A stretch of 64,000 bases of DNA, taken from Heyndrickxia shackletonii (GTDB lineage Bacteria; Bacillota; Bacilli; Bacillales; Bacillaceae_C). Positions 55,463 to 63,977 of this stretch are shown here, in pieces; the first letter of the stretch is position 1, and each line of letters opens with the position of its first letter. The notes below the pieces were generated by a model. It did not search any database, was not told the origin of the DNA, and saw nothing but the letters and a program-made list of their open reading frames with translations. The position numbers and the translations under genes are program-made. The stretch covers positions 2,862,523-2,926,522 of the forward strand of contig NZ_LJJC01000004.1 in NCBI RefSeq assembly GCF_001420715.1, read 5' to 3'.

Positions 55463-57250
55463 TTATATGCTTTGCTCTAATTCGGCCATTCCGTTCTGTA
55501 ATAAATACATTTTATGATACAGTCCTCTTTTTGCAATTAATTCTTGATGTGTACCTCTCTCTACTACCTCGCCCTGATGTAGCACCAATATTAAATCTGC
55601 ATCCTGAATGGTGGAAAGGCGATGGGCAATCGCAATGGTAGTACGACCTCTACGCATTTTCTCTAAGGCATCCTGAATTAATTCTTCCGTTTCCGTATCT
55701 ATGTTTGCTGTTGCTTCATCCAAAACTAAAATTTTTGGATCTGTTGCAATGGTTCTGGCAAACGCTATTAACTGACGTTGACCACTAGAAAAAGTGGCAC
55801 CACGTTCTACAACCTTATGGGAATAGCGGTCATCCATTTTCTCTATAAAGGTATGTGCCTGCACAAATTTAGCTGCCTCTTCAATTTCTGAATCTGTAAT
55901 TGCATTATTATGAAGACGAATATTGTCTTTTATCGTACCGTAGAATAAAAACGGATCTTGAAGTACTAACCCCATTTTGTTACGTAATTCCGACATGGGG
56001 TACTCTTTTATAGATTTTCCATCAATGATTATTTCTCCTTTTTCAAACTCATAGAACCTCATCATTAAATTAATAATAGAGCTTTTTCCGCTACCAGTAT
56101 GCCCTACTAAAGCTACGGTTTGACCTGGCTTAGCAACAAAGGAAATATTTTTTAAAACTTCACGCTTTCCATCGTAGGAAAAGCTTACATTTCTAAATTC
56201 AATCTCGCCTTCTACAATTTTTAATTGTTTTCGGTTCTCTTGAATAGGTGCTACTTCCTGCTCATCCATTACTTTAAAAATCCTCGATGCTGCTACGATA
56301 GCTTGCTGAAACATAGACAAGCGAAACATCATTTGATTGACAGGTTCAAAAAATCGATCTAAATAGTTAACAAATGCATATAATACACCAATTTCCACTG
56401 TATGATGGAACGATGTTATACCGAAAAAGCTTAAAACAATAATTAAAGCAAAAACATAGATTAAATCGATGGCCGGTCGAAGTAATAATCCATCAATCTT
56501 AATATTTCTCATTCCAGCTTTATAATGCTTTTCATTTATTTCAGAAAATTCATCTCTAAGTCTCTTCTCTTGTCGAAATACTTGGATAATGGACATCCCT
56601 TGCAGAGACTCATTTAATTTGGCATTCAACTGACTTAGTCGCTCGCGCATTTCCTGGTAAAATACTGAGCTAAATTTTCGATATAGTACCATAACATAGA
56701 ATATTAATGGCAATATACATAAACAAAATAATGCGAGCTTTGTATTTAAAGAGAACATAGCAATAAAAATACCTACTAATAAAAAGCTGCCCTGGATAAA
56801 GGTAACCATTACATTTACAAACATATCAAAGATAGCTTCTGTATCATTCGTAATTCTTGAAACAATACTTCCTGCGGGTGTCTTATCAAAATAACGCATT
56901 CCTAATGTTTGCACCTTGGAATACACATCAATTCTCAGCTGCTGAATAATTTTGATGGCGATTTCCTGAAACTTAAAAATTTGAAAATAAGAAATAACAA
57001 CTTTAAATATTTGGATCCCAATATAAAGACATGCTAAAGTAACAAGCGGCTTATATGGAAAATGATGCGGGGTTAAATAATCATCAATAAATCGTTGGAT
57101 AATAATTGGTCCATATATATCACCCAAAGTCGCTAACAATAACAATGTAAAAGCGAATATAATAATCTTTAAATGGGGTTTTGTATAACTCATTAGTCGA
57201 AATAATACTTTACGTTGTTCCTTCCCGGACATTGATGTCATCTTATCCAT
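55463..57250 (-). CDS. Heterodimeric ABC exporter subunit (YheH/BmrD-like)
   Basis: A 595-residue half-transporter: six spans (about residues 30-320) and an ATPase domain with Walker A GHTGSGKSS, Walker B ILVLDEATANID with the catalytic Glu, and an unusual signature FSSGQRQLIAFAR. The partner upstream has a canonical LSGGQ but an Asp in place of the catalytic Glu. Such asymmetry is typical of heterodimeric multidrug exporters like BmrCD. ATG at 57250 has GGGGG 8 nt upstream. It starts 5 bp after the partner stop region, so the two are cotranslated. Confidence 0.88.
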   Translation of the reverse strand: MDKMTSMSGKEQRKVLFRLMSYTKPHLKIIIFAFTLLLLATLGDIYGPIIIQRFIDDYLTPHHFPYKPLVTLACLYIGIQIFKVVISYFQIFKFQEIAIKIIQQLRIDVYSKVQTLGMRYFDKTPAGSIVSRITNDTEAIFDMFVNVMVTFIQGSFLLVGIFIAMFSLNTKLALFCLCILPLIFYVMVLYRKFSSVFYQEMRERLSQLNAKLNESLQGMSIIQVFRQEKRLRDEFSEINEKHYKAGMRNIKIDGLLLRPAIDLIYVFALIIVLSFFGITSFHHTVEIGVLYAFVNYLDRFFEPVNQMMFRLSMFQQAIVAASRIFKVMDEQEVAPIQENRKQLKIVEGEIEFRNVSFSYDGKREVLKNISFVAKPGQTVALVGHTGSGKSSIINLMMRFYEFEKGEIIIDGKSIKEYPMSELRNKMGLVLQDPFLFYGTIKDNIRLHNNAITDSEIEEAAKFVQAHTFIEKMDDRYSHKVVERGATFSSGQRQLIAFARTIATDPKILVLDEATANIDTETEELIQDALEKMRRGRTTIAIAHRLSTIQDADLILVLHQGEVVERGTHQELIAKRGLYHKMYLLQNGMAELEQSI

Positions 57251-57254
57251 TTCA

Positions 57255-59003
57255 TTATCCCCCATGCTCCACAAGTTCTTCAAGCTGTTGACGGTCATAC
57301 ATTTCTTTATACCAGCCGCCTTTATTGATTAGCTCATCATGATTACCACGTTCAATAATTTTTCCCTCATCTAACACAATAATCATATTCGCATGCTTAA
57401 TAGCACTTAAACGGTGAGCAGTAATAATTGTCGTTTTCCCAGTTCTTTCTTCCTTTAAAGATTTTAATATAGATTCCTCTGTTTTTGCGTCAACCGCAGA
57501 GAGAGAATCATCCAACATCAATACCTCTGGGTCCATAATTAACGCTCTTGCAATCGAAATTCTTTGTTTCTGACCACCTGATAGGGAAACACCTTTCTCT
57601 CCCACAATCGTATCGTAGCCATCTGTAAATTCGACAATATCATCATGAATATGTGCTAATTTAGCCGCATCTACTACTTTCTCTTTTGACATCGATGGAT
57701 TGGTAAACGCAATATTTTCTCCAACAGTAGCGGAAAACAAAAAATGATCTTGAGGTACATAGCCAATGGAATGACGAAGACTATCCATTTTATAATCCTG
57801 AATAGAATGTCCTCCAAATTCTATTTTCCCTTTGTAACCTTCAAATTCACGAATCAATAGCTTTAACAATGTCGTCTTACCAGCTCCAGTTTTTCCGACA
57901 ATCCCTAAAGTTTCCCCTTGATTAATGGAAAAGAAAATATCTCTTAATATCTCTTTTTCCTCATTCGGATAACGGAAAGATTCTATAGCATATGAAATAG
58001 GGCCAGATGGAATTTCGTTTAATGCATTTGGTTTGTCTTTAATTTCAACCTGTTCCGCTAATAGTTTTTTTACACGATCATTAGATGCTCTTCCACGTTC
58101 CATAATATTAAAAATACTTCCGAACGCAAGCATTGGCCATGTCAGTAACCCGATGTAGGTTGTAAAGGATATTAAACCGCCAATCGTCAATTCATGATTA
58201 ATCACTAATCTTGAACCAAAAATAATCGATAAAAAGAATGATATAGCAATGATTATCGAAATAGTCGGATCAAAAAGGGCATCAATCCTTGAAACAGATA
58301 TATTTTTCTTTACGACATCATCCGATTGCTTGATAAAGGATGCGATATCATCTTTTTCTTGGCCAAAGGTTTTAATAACCTTAATTCCATTTATACTTTC
58401 TTGCGTTTTGTCATTTAAATCAGAAAACGCCGCCTGTGCCTTATGAAATCGCCTATGTAAAATTGACCCATAATAGCTAGTCAGAATGGCCATTATAGGC
58501 ATCGGAATCAATGCAATTAGCGTCAATTTCCAGCTAATTGTGACAGCCATTGCAATAATAACGGAACCACCAGTCATAATAGAATCAACTAGTGTTAAAA
58601 CCCCGCTTCCCGCTGTACCTTGGATAGCTTGAAGGTCATTGGTTGCATGAGCCATTAAATCCCCTACACGATTTTTTTGATAAAAGGATGGGGACATATT
58701 GGTAAAATGATGAAAAAGACGGTTGCGTAGAACGCGGGCAAGCTTATAGGAAGAACCAAATATCATGATTCGCCAATAATACCTTAATATATACATAGCT
58801 AAAGCTACGACAACCAAAACAAACACCCACTTGCCAAGCAGTATGGGGGTAAGTTTATTATCTTTAATTTCATCTACAATATAACCCACCACTTTAGGTG
58901 GAACTAACTGCAAAATAGCGACAAACGCTAATATAGATATTCCAACTATATATGGTTTTTTTTCTTGCTTAAAAAACCACATTAAATCCAAAAACACTTT
59001 CAT
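57255..59003 (-). CDS. Heterodimeric ABC exporter subunit (YheI/BmrC-like)
   Basis: A 582-residue half-transporter with six spans and an ATPase domain: Walker A GKTGAGKTTLLKLLI, signature SLSGGQKQRISIARAL, and Walker B VLMLDDSLSAVDA, where Asp replaces the usual catalytic Glu. This marks the degenerate half of a heterodimer; the YheH-like partner follows. In B. subtilis the homologous pair exports drugs and is induced by ribosome-targeting antibiotics through a leader peptide; I find no clear leader here. ATG at 59003 has GGGGGAAAAG upstream. Confidence 0.88.
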   Translation of the reverse strand: MKVFLDLMWFFKQEKKPYIVGISILAFVAILQLVPPKVVGYIVDEIKDNKLTPILLGKWVFVLVVVALAMYILRYYWRIMIFGSSYKLARVLRNRLFHHFTNMSPSFYQKNRVGDLMAHATNDLQAIQGTAGSGVLTLVDSIMTGGSVIIAMAVTISWKLTLIALIPMPIMAILTSYYGSILHRRFHKAQAAFSDLNDKTQESINGIKVIKTFGQEKDDIASFIKQSDDVVKKNISVSRIDALFDPTISIIIAISFFLSIIFGSRLVINHELTIGGLISFTTYIGLLTWPMLAFGSIFNIMERGRASNDRVKKLLAEQVEIKDKPNALNEIPSGPISYAIESFRYPNEEKEILRDIFFSINQGETLGIVGKTGAGKTTLLKLLIREFEGYKGKIEFGGHSIQDYKMDSLRHSIGYVPQDHFLFSATVGENIAFTNPSMSKEKVVDAAKLAHIHDDIVEFTDGYDTIVGEKGVSLSGGQKQRISIARALIMDPEVLMLDDSLSAVDAKTEESILKSLKEERTGKTTIITAHRLSAIKHANMIIVLDEGKIIERGNHDELINKGGWYKEMYDRQQLEELVEHGG

Positions 59004-59193
59004 TTCTTTTCCCCCGTCAGTTAAACATTGTCTGAATTTACAAATGCTTTCTAATTTTATCAAATATTCTTTCATTCGAAAAGTAGGGAATAGGACACTT
59101 TTAGTTGAAAAAAAGGAAAATAATATTTCATTTTGATTATGGCAACTGAATAATTTTCGAAACTTTACACAATCTATGCCTGAGGTGAAAAAA

Positions 59194-59403
59194 ATGGAAA
59201 ATCAAAATTTCAAAGAAAATCTTTCCAATAGCAACGATAATATTATGGAAACGGTAAACGAAACATTTGAGAACATAGCTCAGGATGCTAAAAGTGATGT
59301 CCATACAGATAATCAAACGAGTCAACAAAGTAATCAAAATATCATTAATACAATTGATGAAGTAGCAGAAGAATTCAACAGTAATAATCCCTGGAGAGAT
59401 TAA
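59194..59403 (+). CDS. Small acidic hydrophilic protein, hypothetical
   Basis: A 69-residue protein rich in Asn, Gln, Asp and Glu (ENLSNSNDNIMETVNETFENIAQDA) with no hydrophobic segment, probably disordered or a loose helix. ATG at 59194 has TGAGGTG upstream and a strong terminator follows at once, so it is a real unit. It is divergent from the exporter genes. No family recognised. Confidence 0.6.
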   Translation: MENQNFKENLSNSNDNIMETVNETFENIAQDAKSDVHTDNQTSQQSNQNIINTIDEVAEEFNSNNPWRD

Positions 59404-59404
59404 T

Positions 59405-59441
59405 AAAAAAACACTATTTCTGTTAGGAAATAGTGTTTTTT
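59405..59441 (+). terminator. Terminator after the small acidic protein gene
   Basis: A 15-bp stem AAAAAACACTATTTC / GAAATAGTGTTTTTT with a 6-nt loop. Confidence 0.9.
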
Positions 59442-59501
59442 TATACTATAAGTGAATCGGGAATTCACTCTTTATCCTAATATACTTCTTATTAGGATGC
59501 A

Positions 59502-59618
59502 TTATTTCATTTGTTTGTTCATCGCATTCATCATTTGATTGATTTTCTTCTGGGATGGTTTCATACCCATTTGTGTCATCATCATTTTAAGCATTGATAT
59601 TTCAACGTTTTCAAACAT
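59502..59618 (-). CDS. Possible Met-rich 38-residue protein or gene remnant
   Basis: A short frame from ATG 59618 to TAA 59502 gives a Met- and Lys-rich helix ([17 protein letters not shown] followed by [13 protein letters not shown]). The frame stays open for 21 codons upstream of the ATG, and no ribosome binding site is evident. It may be the 3' end of an older gene or a small peptide gene. The remainder of the 59442-59850 gap shows nothing else. Confidence 0.3.
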   Translation of the reverse strand: MFENVEISMLKMMMTQMGMKPSQKKINQMMNAMNKQMK

Positions 59619-59852
59619 TACAGACCAATCTATTCGTTTGAGTAAAATATACCAAAAATAATAGAGTTTGTCTATAAAGAGTTAATAGATTAAAAAACAA
59701 AGTGATTTATCCATCATCAATATTATAATAGTAGAAAAACGGATAAAAAAATATCCAGTCTTTTACTTCTTTTTCATCAATCTTAATTTCTAACATTATT
59801 TCATCCCTTTAAGTTTTAAATACAGGATTAACATGAATAGTTGAAATTAAAC

Positions 59853-59878
59853 AAAAAAAGAGTATCTAAATAGATACC
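59853..59878 (-). terminator. Terminator after the Mrr-like gene
   Basis: GTATCTA / TAGATAC stem (59862-59877) with seven T following on the minus strand, 4 bp past the stop. Confidence 0.78.
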
Positions 59879-59881
59879 CCC

Positions 59882-60478
59882 TTAAGTCAAACTTGGTATT
59901 AACTTTTCAATTTCCTCTTCTGCATTTTCTAAAGCTTCTAGCCACAATTCCACTAACTTTACTCCATCAATCAATTCTATATTTAATTCCTGTGCATATT
60001 CCTTTGCTGCCCTTGTAAATGATCCAGTAGTAATTACATAACCACCATCAGCATTGTCTTTTACTATTCTTGAGTGAACTAATGCAATAGGCTTGTAATC
60101 TAAGTCTTCTTTATAACATTTAACTTGACCATAATACTTTCCAATCTCACGATCATGCTCAAAGTCTACACCAAAATCACCACTTGGTGGAGAAACCCAA
60201 GTCTTTCCTCCTCTGGCTCTCTCAAATATTTCCGCTACAAAGTATTCAAATGATAATGGATCTTGTTTTATGAATAGAGAGGAATAATTTATTTTCTCAT
60301 CTTCTTCTTTTTTAAAACATAAGTACAATCCCATTGCCAGAGTCTTTTTCATTTCGGTACTATGATCAAGTTGATTATTAATTAATGTGTTTTGATAATT
60401 TACTTTACGTTTTGTTAACCTAAAATGTATATATGCAATGATTAATAGTATAGCAATTGCAATTTCTATTGTTATCAT
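59882..60478 (-). CDS. Membrane-anchored Mrr-like restriction endonuclease domain protein
   Basis: A 198-residue protein with an N-terminal membrane helix (residues 3-22) and a C-terminal PD-(D/E)xK nuclease domain of the Mrr type: FEYFVAEIFERARGG (conserved Glu), SGDFGVDFEHD (catalytic Asp), GQVKCYKEDL (QxK), and a final VITTGSFTRAAKEYAQEL helix. Mrr relatives cut modified DNA; a membrane anchor is known in some element-borne versions whose target is unknown. GGAGGTG precedes the ATG. It is the last gene of the minus-strand element cluster. Confidence 0.8.
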   Translation of the reverse strand: MITIEIAIAILLIIAYIHFRLTKRKVNYQNTLINNQLDHSTEMKKTLAMGLYLCFKKEEDEKINYSSLFIKQDPLSFEYFVAEIFERARGGKTWVSPPSGDFGVDFEHDREIGKYYGQVKCYKEDLDYKPIALVHSRIVKDNADGGYVITTGSFTRAAKEYAQELNIELIDGVKLVELWLEALENAEEEIEKLIPSLT

Positions 60479-60533
60479 AAATACACCTCCATATTTGAAA
60501 GTGTTGTCATATTTAGAATATTATATACAAAAA

Positions 60534-61184
60534 TTATACTTCCAGCTTCCAAGATATCGTCCCATCCACACTTTTAGCAGTTACTTCATTCATTTTCTTT
60601 AATTCCTTAATGTACTTCTCAAGTTCACTGATTGTTTTCACCTGCATAACTTTGAACGGATAATCCTCAATATTAAATTTGAGATTAATCTTTCCTATTA
60701 TAAGTACTCTTTCATCCGTCCCATAACCTTGTTCAAAGTACCTCTTATATTTCCCTAGTTTCTGATGCATCTGATGACAACTGTATAAACTATTTTGGTA
60801 TTCAAGGAAATAGGTCTTATTCCCAAGCCACTCCATTTTAACATCTGGAATAAACTCTGCATATTTAATCTTAGGTTCAATATCATAGACACTCACAGGA
60901 GATAAATTATTTAAATCAATATAGCCCTGTGCAATCATCAGATAATGATCAATCTTTTGGCTATCTAGTTTTAAACTGCTTGGATTAAGGAAATAGAGAT
61001 ATTGTTGAAATGAACGGTTCGTATTCGCAAGAATGTAGGATTGAGTTCGAAGTCGTTTTAACACACGATTACAATTAACAATTGGATTAGCATTTTTAGA
61101 AAAATGTAACGCTGCTATTTGATCACGTTCTAGACATTTAAATTTCTCAAGACTATTTAATATATCTAAGTCACGTTGTCTCAT
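60534..61184 (-). CDS. Replication-relaxation family protein
   Basis: A 216-residue protein resembling the Replic_Relax family found on Gram-positive plasmids and integrative elements. It has an N-terminal winged-helix-like part (LDILNSLEKFKCLERDQIAALHF, NCNRVLKRLRTQSYI) and a C-terminal part with an endonuclease-like look (FIPDVKMEWLGNKTYFLEYQ). Members are thought to help start plasmid replication or transfer. GAGGTGAC precedes the ATG, 9 bp after the FtsK-like gene. Confidence 0.72.
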   Translation of the reverse strand: MRQRDLDILNSLEKFKCLERDQIAALHFSKNANPIVNCNRVLKRLRTQSYILANTNRSFQQYLYFLNPSSLKLDSQKIDHYLMIAQGYIDLNNLSPVSVYDIEPKIKYAEFIPDVKMEWLGNKTYFLEYQNSLYSCHQMHQKLGKYKRYFEQGYGTDERVLIIGKINLKFNIEDYPFKVMQVKTISELEKYIKELKKMNEVTAKSVDGTISWKLEV

Positions 61185-61193
61185 GTTGTCACC

Positions 61194-62381
61194 TCATAAG
61201 AAGAAATCTAATTTATTATCATTCTTTTCAATCGCTTTGTTTACAATGGACTCCGTTTTATTTTCTGTGTCTTCAAAAACCTCTTTAGCATTTCCCTTGG
61301 ATACAAAGAATGGATTCAATAACTTCTTAGCTTTCTCATATGTCAAATGAGGACTTTGTAATTCTTCAACATCTCCATAATTTAAAATAAGCCTACCAAA
61401 ATTATCCCCTTTTATTTTCTCTGCTCCATCTGTTCCTAAAAGTCTAGCATTCACACGGTCAACTGCTCTAAGGCTTATTCGAATATTGAAATTTGCTCTT
61501 GCTTTGGTATCGATGACATCTGCATCAAAACGCTGAGCGCTTAGTAAAAGTATTATTCCTACAGAACGTCCTTTACTGGCTATTTTTATAATTTTTTCCT
61601 GTATTGCCTTGTCATCCATATATTCATACATTTCATCAATGGCAACTAAGATGTATTTTTGTTTATGCTCTTCTGGTAAATCATCTATATGTGGAACGTC
61701 AAATGTTTCTTGTAAATCTTCTCTCTCACTCATGATTTTACAGACATGATTCAGTATATTTTTAGCATGTTTGTTTGAATGGACAACAGCTTGAACATGC
61801 TCCACCTTTTTAAATAATTGAAATTCTGCTTTTTTACCGTCTATACAATAAATATCTAATTGCTCCGGTCTCAATGTTTTAATTAAGGTTGTTAAGATTA
61901 CACGTATGGCAGAACTTTTCCCTGAGCCTGAAACACCTTGTATGATCACATGGGGCAACTCTAAAGCATCCAACACTAAATATCTAGAATTCTTTTTCTG
62001 ACCAACTACAATAGGAAATTTAATACTTTCTAGATAAGGTTGTAATTCTTTAAATTTATAAACTAAATTCGTACTCAATGCAGAGTGATATATGGTGAGA
62101 ACATACTTTTTCAAATCCCCTTTTAAATCGATTGAACGTCCAAAATACTGCTGAAATACAAACATTTTCTTTTTTACTTCACTAGGATCAAGCCCATTCA
62201 ATAATGTAAATTTTATTTCTGTACAGTTTTCTTTTTCCTTATTTACAACGGCATGTATCTTTGGATAAATATAAATTGTTCTATCGCCTCTTTTGACTGT
62301 TAAATAAATACCAGAAGAACGAAAACAATCAAGTAATTTATTTCTCATTTTTTGTTTGTAAAGGTATTGTTTAATTTGCAT
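61194..62381 (-). CDS. FtsK/SpoIIIE-type DNA translocase of a mobile element
   Basis: A 395-residue ATPase with Walker A GVSGSGKSSAIRVILTTL near residue 153, Walker B YILVAIDEMYEYMDD, and a LLLSAQRFDADVI segment typical of FtsK-like motors. It lacks the four-span N-terminus and the gamma domain of chromosomal FtsK, so it is the short form used by ICEs and plasmids as a coupling or transfer protein. GTGAGGTG precedes the ATG. It is flanked by a small membrane protein and the replication-relaxation gene. Confidence 0.86.
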   Translation of the reverse strand: MQIKQYLYKQKMRNKLLDCFRSSGIYLTVKRGDRTIYIYPKIHAVVNKEKENCTEIKFTLLNGLDPSEVKKKMFVFQQYFGRSIDLKGDLKKYVLTIYHSALSTNLVYKFKELQPYLESIKFPIVVGQKKNSRYLVLDALELPHVIIQGVSGSGKSSAIRVILTTLIKTLRPEQLDIYCIDGKKAEFQLFKKVEHVQAVVHSNKHAKNILNHVCKIMSEREDLQETFDVPHIDDLPEEHKQKYILVAIDEMYEYMDDKAIQEKIIKIASKGRSVGIILLLSAQRFDADVIDTKARANFNIRISLRAVDRVNARLLGTDGAEKIKGDNFGRLILNYGDVEELQSPHLTYEKAKKLLNPFFVSKGNAKEVFEDTENKTESIVNKAIEKNDNKLDFFL

Positions 62382-62390
62382 GTAATCACC

Positions 62391-62738
62391 TCACAGTACT
62401 TTAAATATCCCAATCAAAAGGAAAATATAGAAAGCTATAGGCATCATTAATTTCGTTAATCCTTCTACAGATTCAGCCATTCTCGGATTCCCATGTACAA
62501 CAAAGAAGTGTTCGATAAGTGTAGATATTAACAAAACACCTGCAACTCCAAAAACAACTACATAAGGTGTATTAAAATTATGAAAGTTAAACATCCCATT
62601 TGGACTAATATCTATACCCATTAGGCTATATAATGATATTGAAGAGGTTTGACAGTGATCTAAATTCTTGTGCCTGCCAGCTAGGAATTCCTTCACGGTA
62701 AAGACCTCTTCTTTTTTATTCAATAGAAGTGATAGCAT
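62391..62738 (-). CDS. Small membrane protein of the mobile element
   Basis: About 115 residues, with a soluble N-terminal part and two membrane helices (PYVVVFGVAGVLLISTLI and LMMPIAFYIFLLIGIF). ATG at 62738 has GAGGTGG upstream and lies inside the preceding small gene (23-bp overlap). It directly precedes the FtsK-like gene, so it may anchor a transfer complex; that is inference. No family recognised. Confidence 0.6.
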   Translation of the reverse strand: MLSLLLNKKEEVFTVKEFLAGRHKNLDHCQTSSISLYSLMGIDISPNGMFNFHNFNTPYVVVFGVAGVLLISTLIEHFFVVHGNPRMAESVEGLTKLMMPIAFYIFLLIGIFKVL

Positions 62739-62862
62739 GTAATTTTTCCACCTCATTTTCTACAAATCTAAGAATCTTTAATACTTCGTCAGATTCATTC
62801 CTTTCAAATTCACGAAGTAAATCCATCCAAAATAATTCAATAATTTTAAAATCAGATTTCAT
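62716..62862 (-). CDS. 48-residue acidic helical protein of the mobile element
   Basis: A short frame reading MKSDFKIIELFWMDLLREFE and continuing to HAITSIE. It is charged and predicted helical. GAGGTG lies 7 nt before the ATG, and the gene overlaps the next one by 23 bp, which supports translation. It is the first minus-strand gene of the element cluster and faces the Xre-type regulator across a divergent region. Confidence 0.6.
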   Translation of the reverse strand: MKSDFKIIELFWMDLLREFERNESDEVLKILRFVENEVEKLHAITSIE

Positions 62863-62892
62863 GTAGTTTCACCTCAATAAAAATTATTTGGT

Positions 62893-62938
62893 TTCCCCTC
62901 GGACTCCCCTTCCGTCGTTCAGTCGCTCGCTCCTTCTC
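62893..62938. other. GC-rich patch in the divergent regulatory region
   Basis: An island of higher GC (CCCCTCGGACTCCCC ... CGTTCAGTCGCTCGCTCC) in otherwise AT-rich DNA, between the first minus-strand element gene and the Xre-type regulator. Similar patches often mark transfer or replication origins, but no nick site can be identified by eye. Confidence 0.35.
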
Positions 62939-63070
62939 TAAATGATTTTTAATTTACTTGTTTATCAATGGAAGGACAAAATAAAAATATATTCTGCTAG
63001 AATATAGCTGCTTTTATATTTGCTGATATATTTGTAACTTGATTTATGTATATGGGCGAATAAATAAATA

Positions 63071-63086
63071 TTGTATGTCCATACAA
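63071..63086. promoter_or_regulatory. Candidate operator palindrome
   Basis: TTGTATG and CATACAA flank a 2-bp centre, a perfect dyad of the size bound by small Xre/Cro repressors. It lies 78 bp before the regulator gene in the divergent region. Confidence 0.45.
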
Positions 63087-63164
63087 AAAAATCTTTGAAA
63101 GATACAATTTTTTCTTTGAAGGAATAAAACAGGTAAAGATAGAAATATATTATAGGTGATATAC

Positions 63165-63380
63165 ATGAAGAAATTAAAAAGTAACATTGGTTGGCTTATT
63201 GATAAATCGAATTATACAAGAGAAGACATACGGAAAAGGTATGGAAAATCAGCAAACACTATTTCAAATTGGTGTACTGGGAAAAGTTTCCCTTCTCATC
63301 CTGAAACTTGGGATCTTGCTGAATTACTAGGGGTAAAAGTCGATGAATTATACGAACGCACTATAGAAGAAAGAGAATGA
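63165..63380 (+). CDS. Xre-family helix-turn-helix regulator
   Basis: A 71-residue protein with one helix-turn-helix: LIDKSNYTREDIRKRYGKSANTISNWCTGKSFPS, followed by WDLAELLGVKVDELYE, the usual Xre C-terminal helices. It is likely the repressor of the element. ATG at 63165 has TAGGTG upstream, preferred to a GTG three codons earlier. It is divergent from the transfer cluster. Confidence 0.85.
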   Translation: MKKLKSNIGWLIDKSNYTREDIRKRYGKSANTISNWCTGKSFPSHPETWDLAELLGVKVDELYERTIEERE

Positions 63381-63392
63381 GGAGTAAACCTT

Positions 63393-63977
63393 GTGAAAGA
63401 TTTAATCAAACAATTCTTACCTATTATTGGAGTTTGTCTAGGTTTTATTTTATCTACATTATCAAACATTATTTATGGGTTAGTTATTAATCGACCTAAA
63501 GTGAAAATGGAATTAAAAACTGGAAATTTCAACTACTTGAAGATCATGAGAGACAACGAAGGATTCAGCACCATAGAAATAGCAGACTACAATGAAGCTG
63601 AATTTATTGATATCGGGCTATTGGTGGATATTTATAACTATGGAAAGTCAAATACAGCTATAAAAGATATCAATATTGTAATAATGTCGAATAAACGAAT
63701 CATTAGAGGTTTTAGTCCAGACTTGTTTATTAATGGAAACAAGAATATACATTATTCATTTAACTTACCTTCAAATAATGTAATTACCATGGATTTAAAG
63801 TTGAAAATTGATAATGACTTAGAAGATGAAATTTTACAGGAAGATCTTTTTTCGAATGAGGTAATTTATGATCCGGATGATAAAAATCGAATACAAATCA
63901 AAATAATTGCAACTGATATTAAAGGTAAAGAAACAACGATAAATATCGAACCTCTATCTATTGCAACTGCTTTTTAG
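63393..63977 (+). CDS. Membrane-anchored protein of the mobile element, hypothetical
   Basis: A 194-residue protein with one N-terminal membrane helix (residues 8-31) and a beta-rich soluble domain. GAGGAG precedes a GTG start, 12 bp after the regulator gene, so the two are probably cotranscribed. No catalytic motif is seen. It could be a cell-surface or immunity-type factor, but I do not recognise a family. Confidence 0.6.
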   Translation: MKDLIKQFLPIIGVCLGFILSTLSNIIYGLVINRPKVKMELKTGNFNYLKIMRDNEGFSTIEIADYNEAEFIDIGLLVDIYNYGKSNTAIKDINIVIMSNKRIIRGFSPDLFINGNKNIHYSFNLPSNNVITMDLKLKIDNDLEDEILQEDLFSNEVIYDPDDKNRIQIKIIATDIKGKETTINIEPLSIATAF

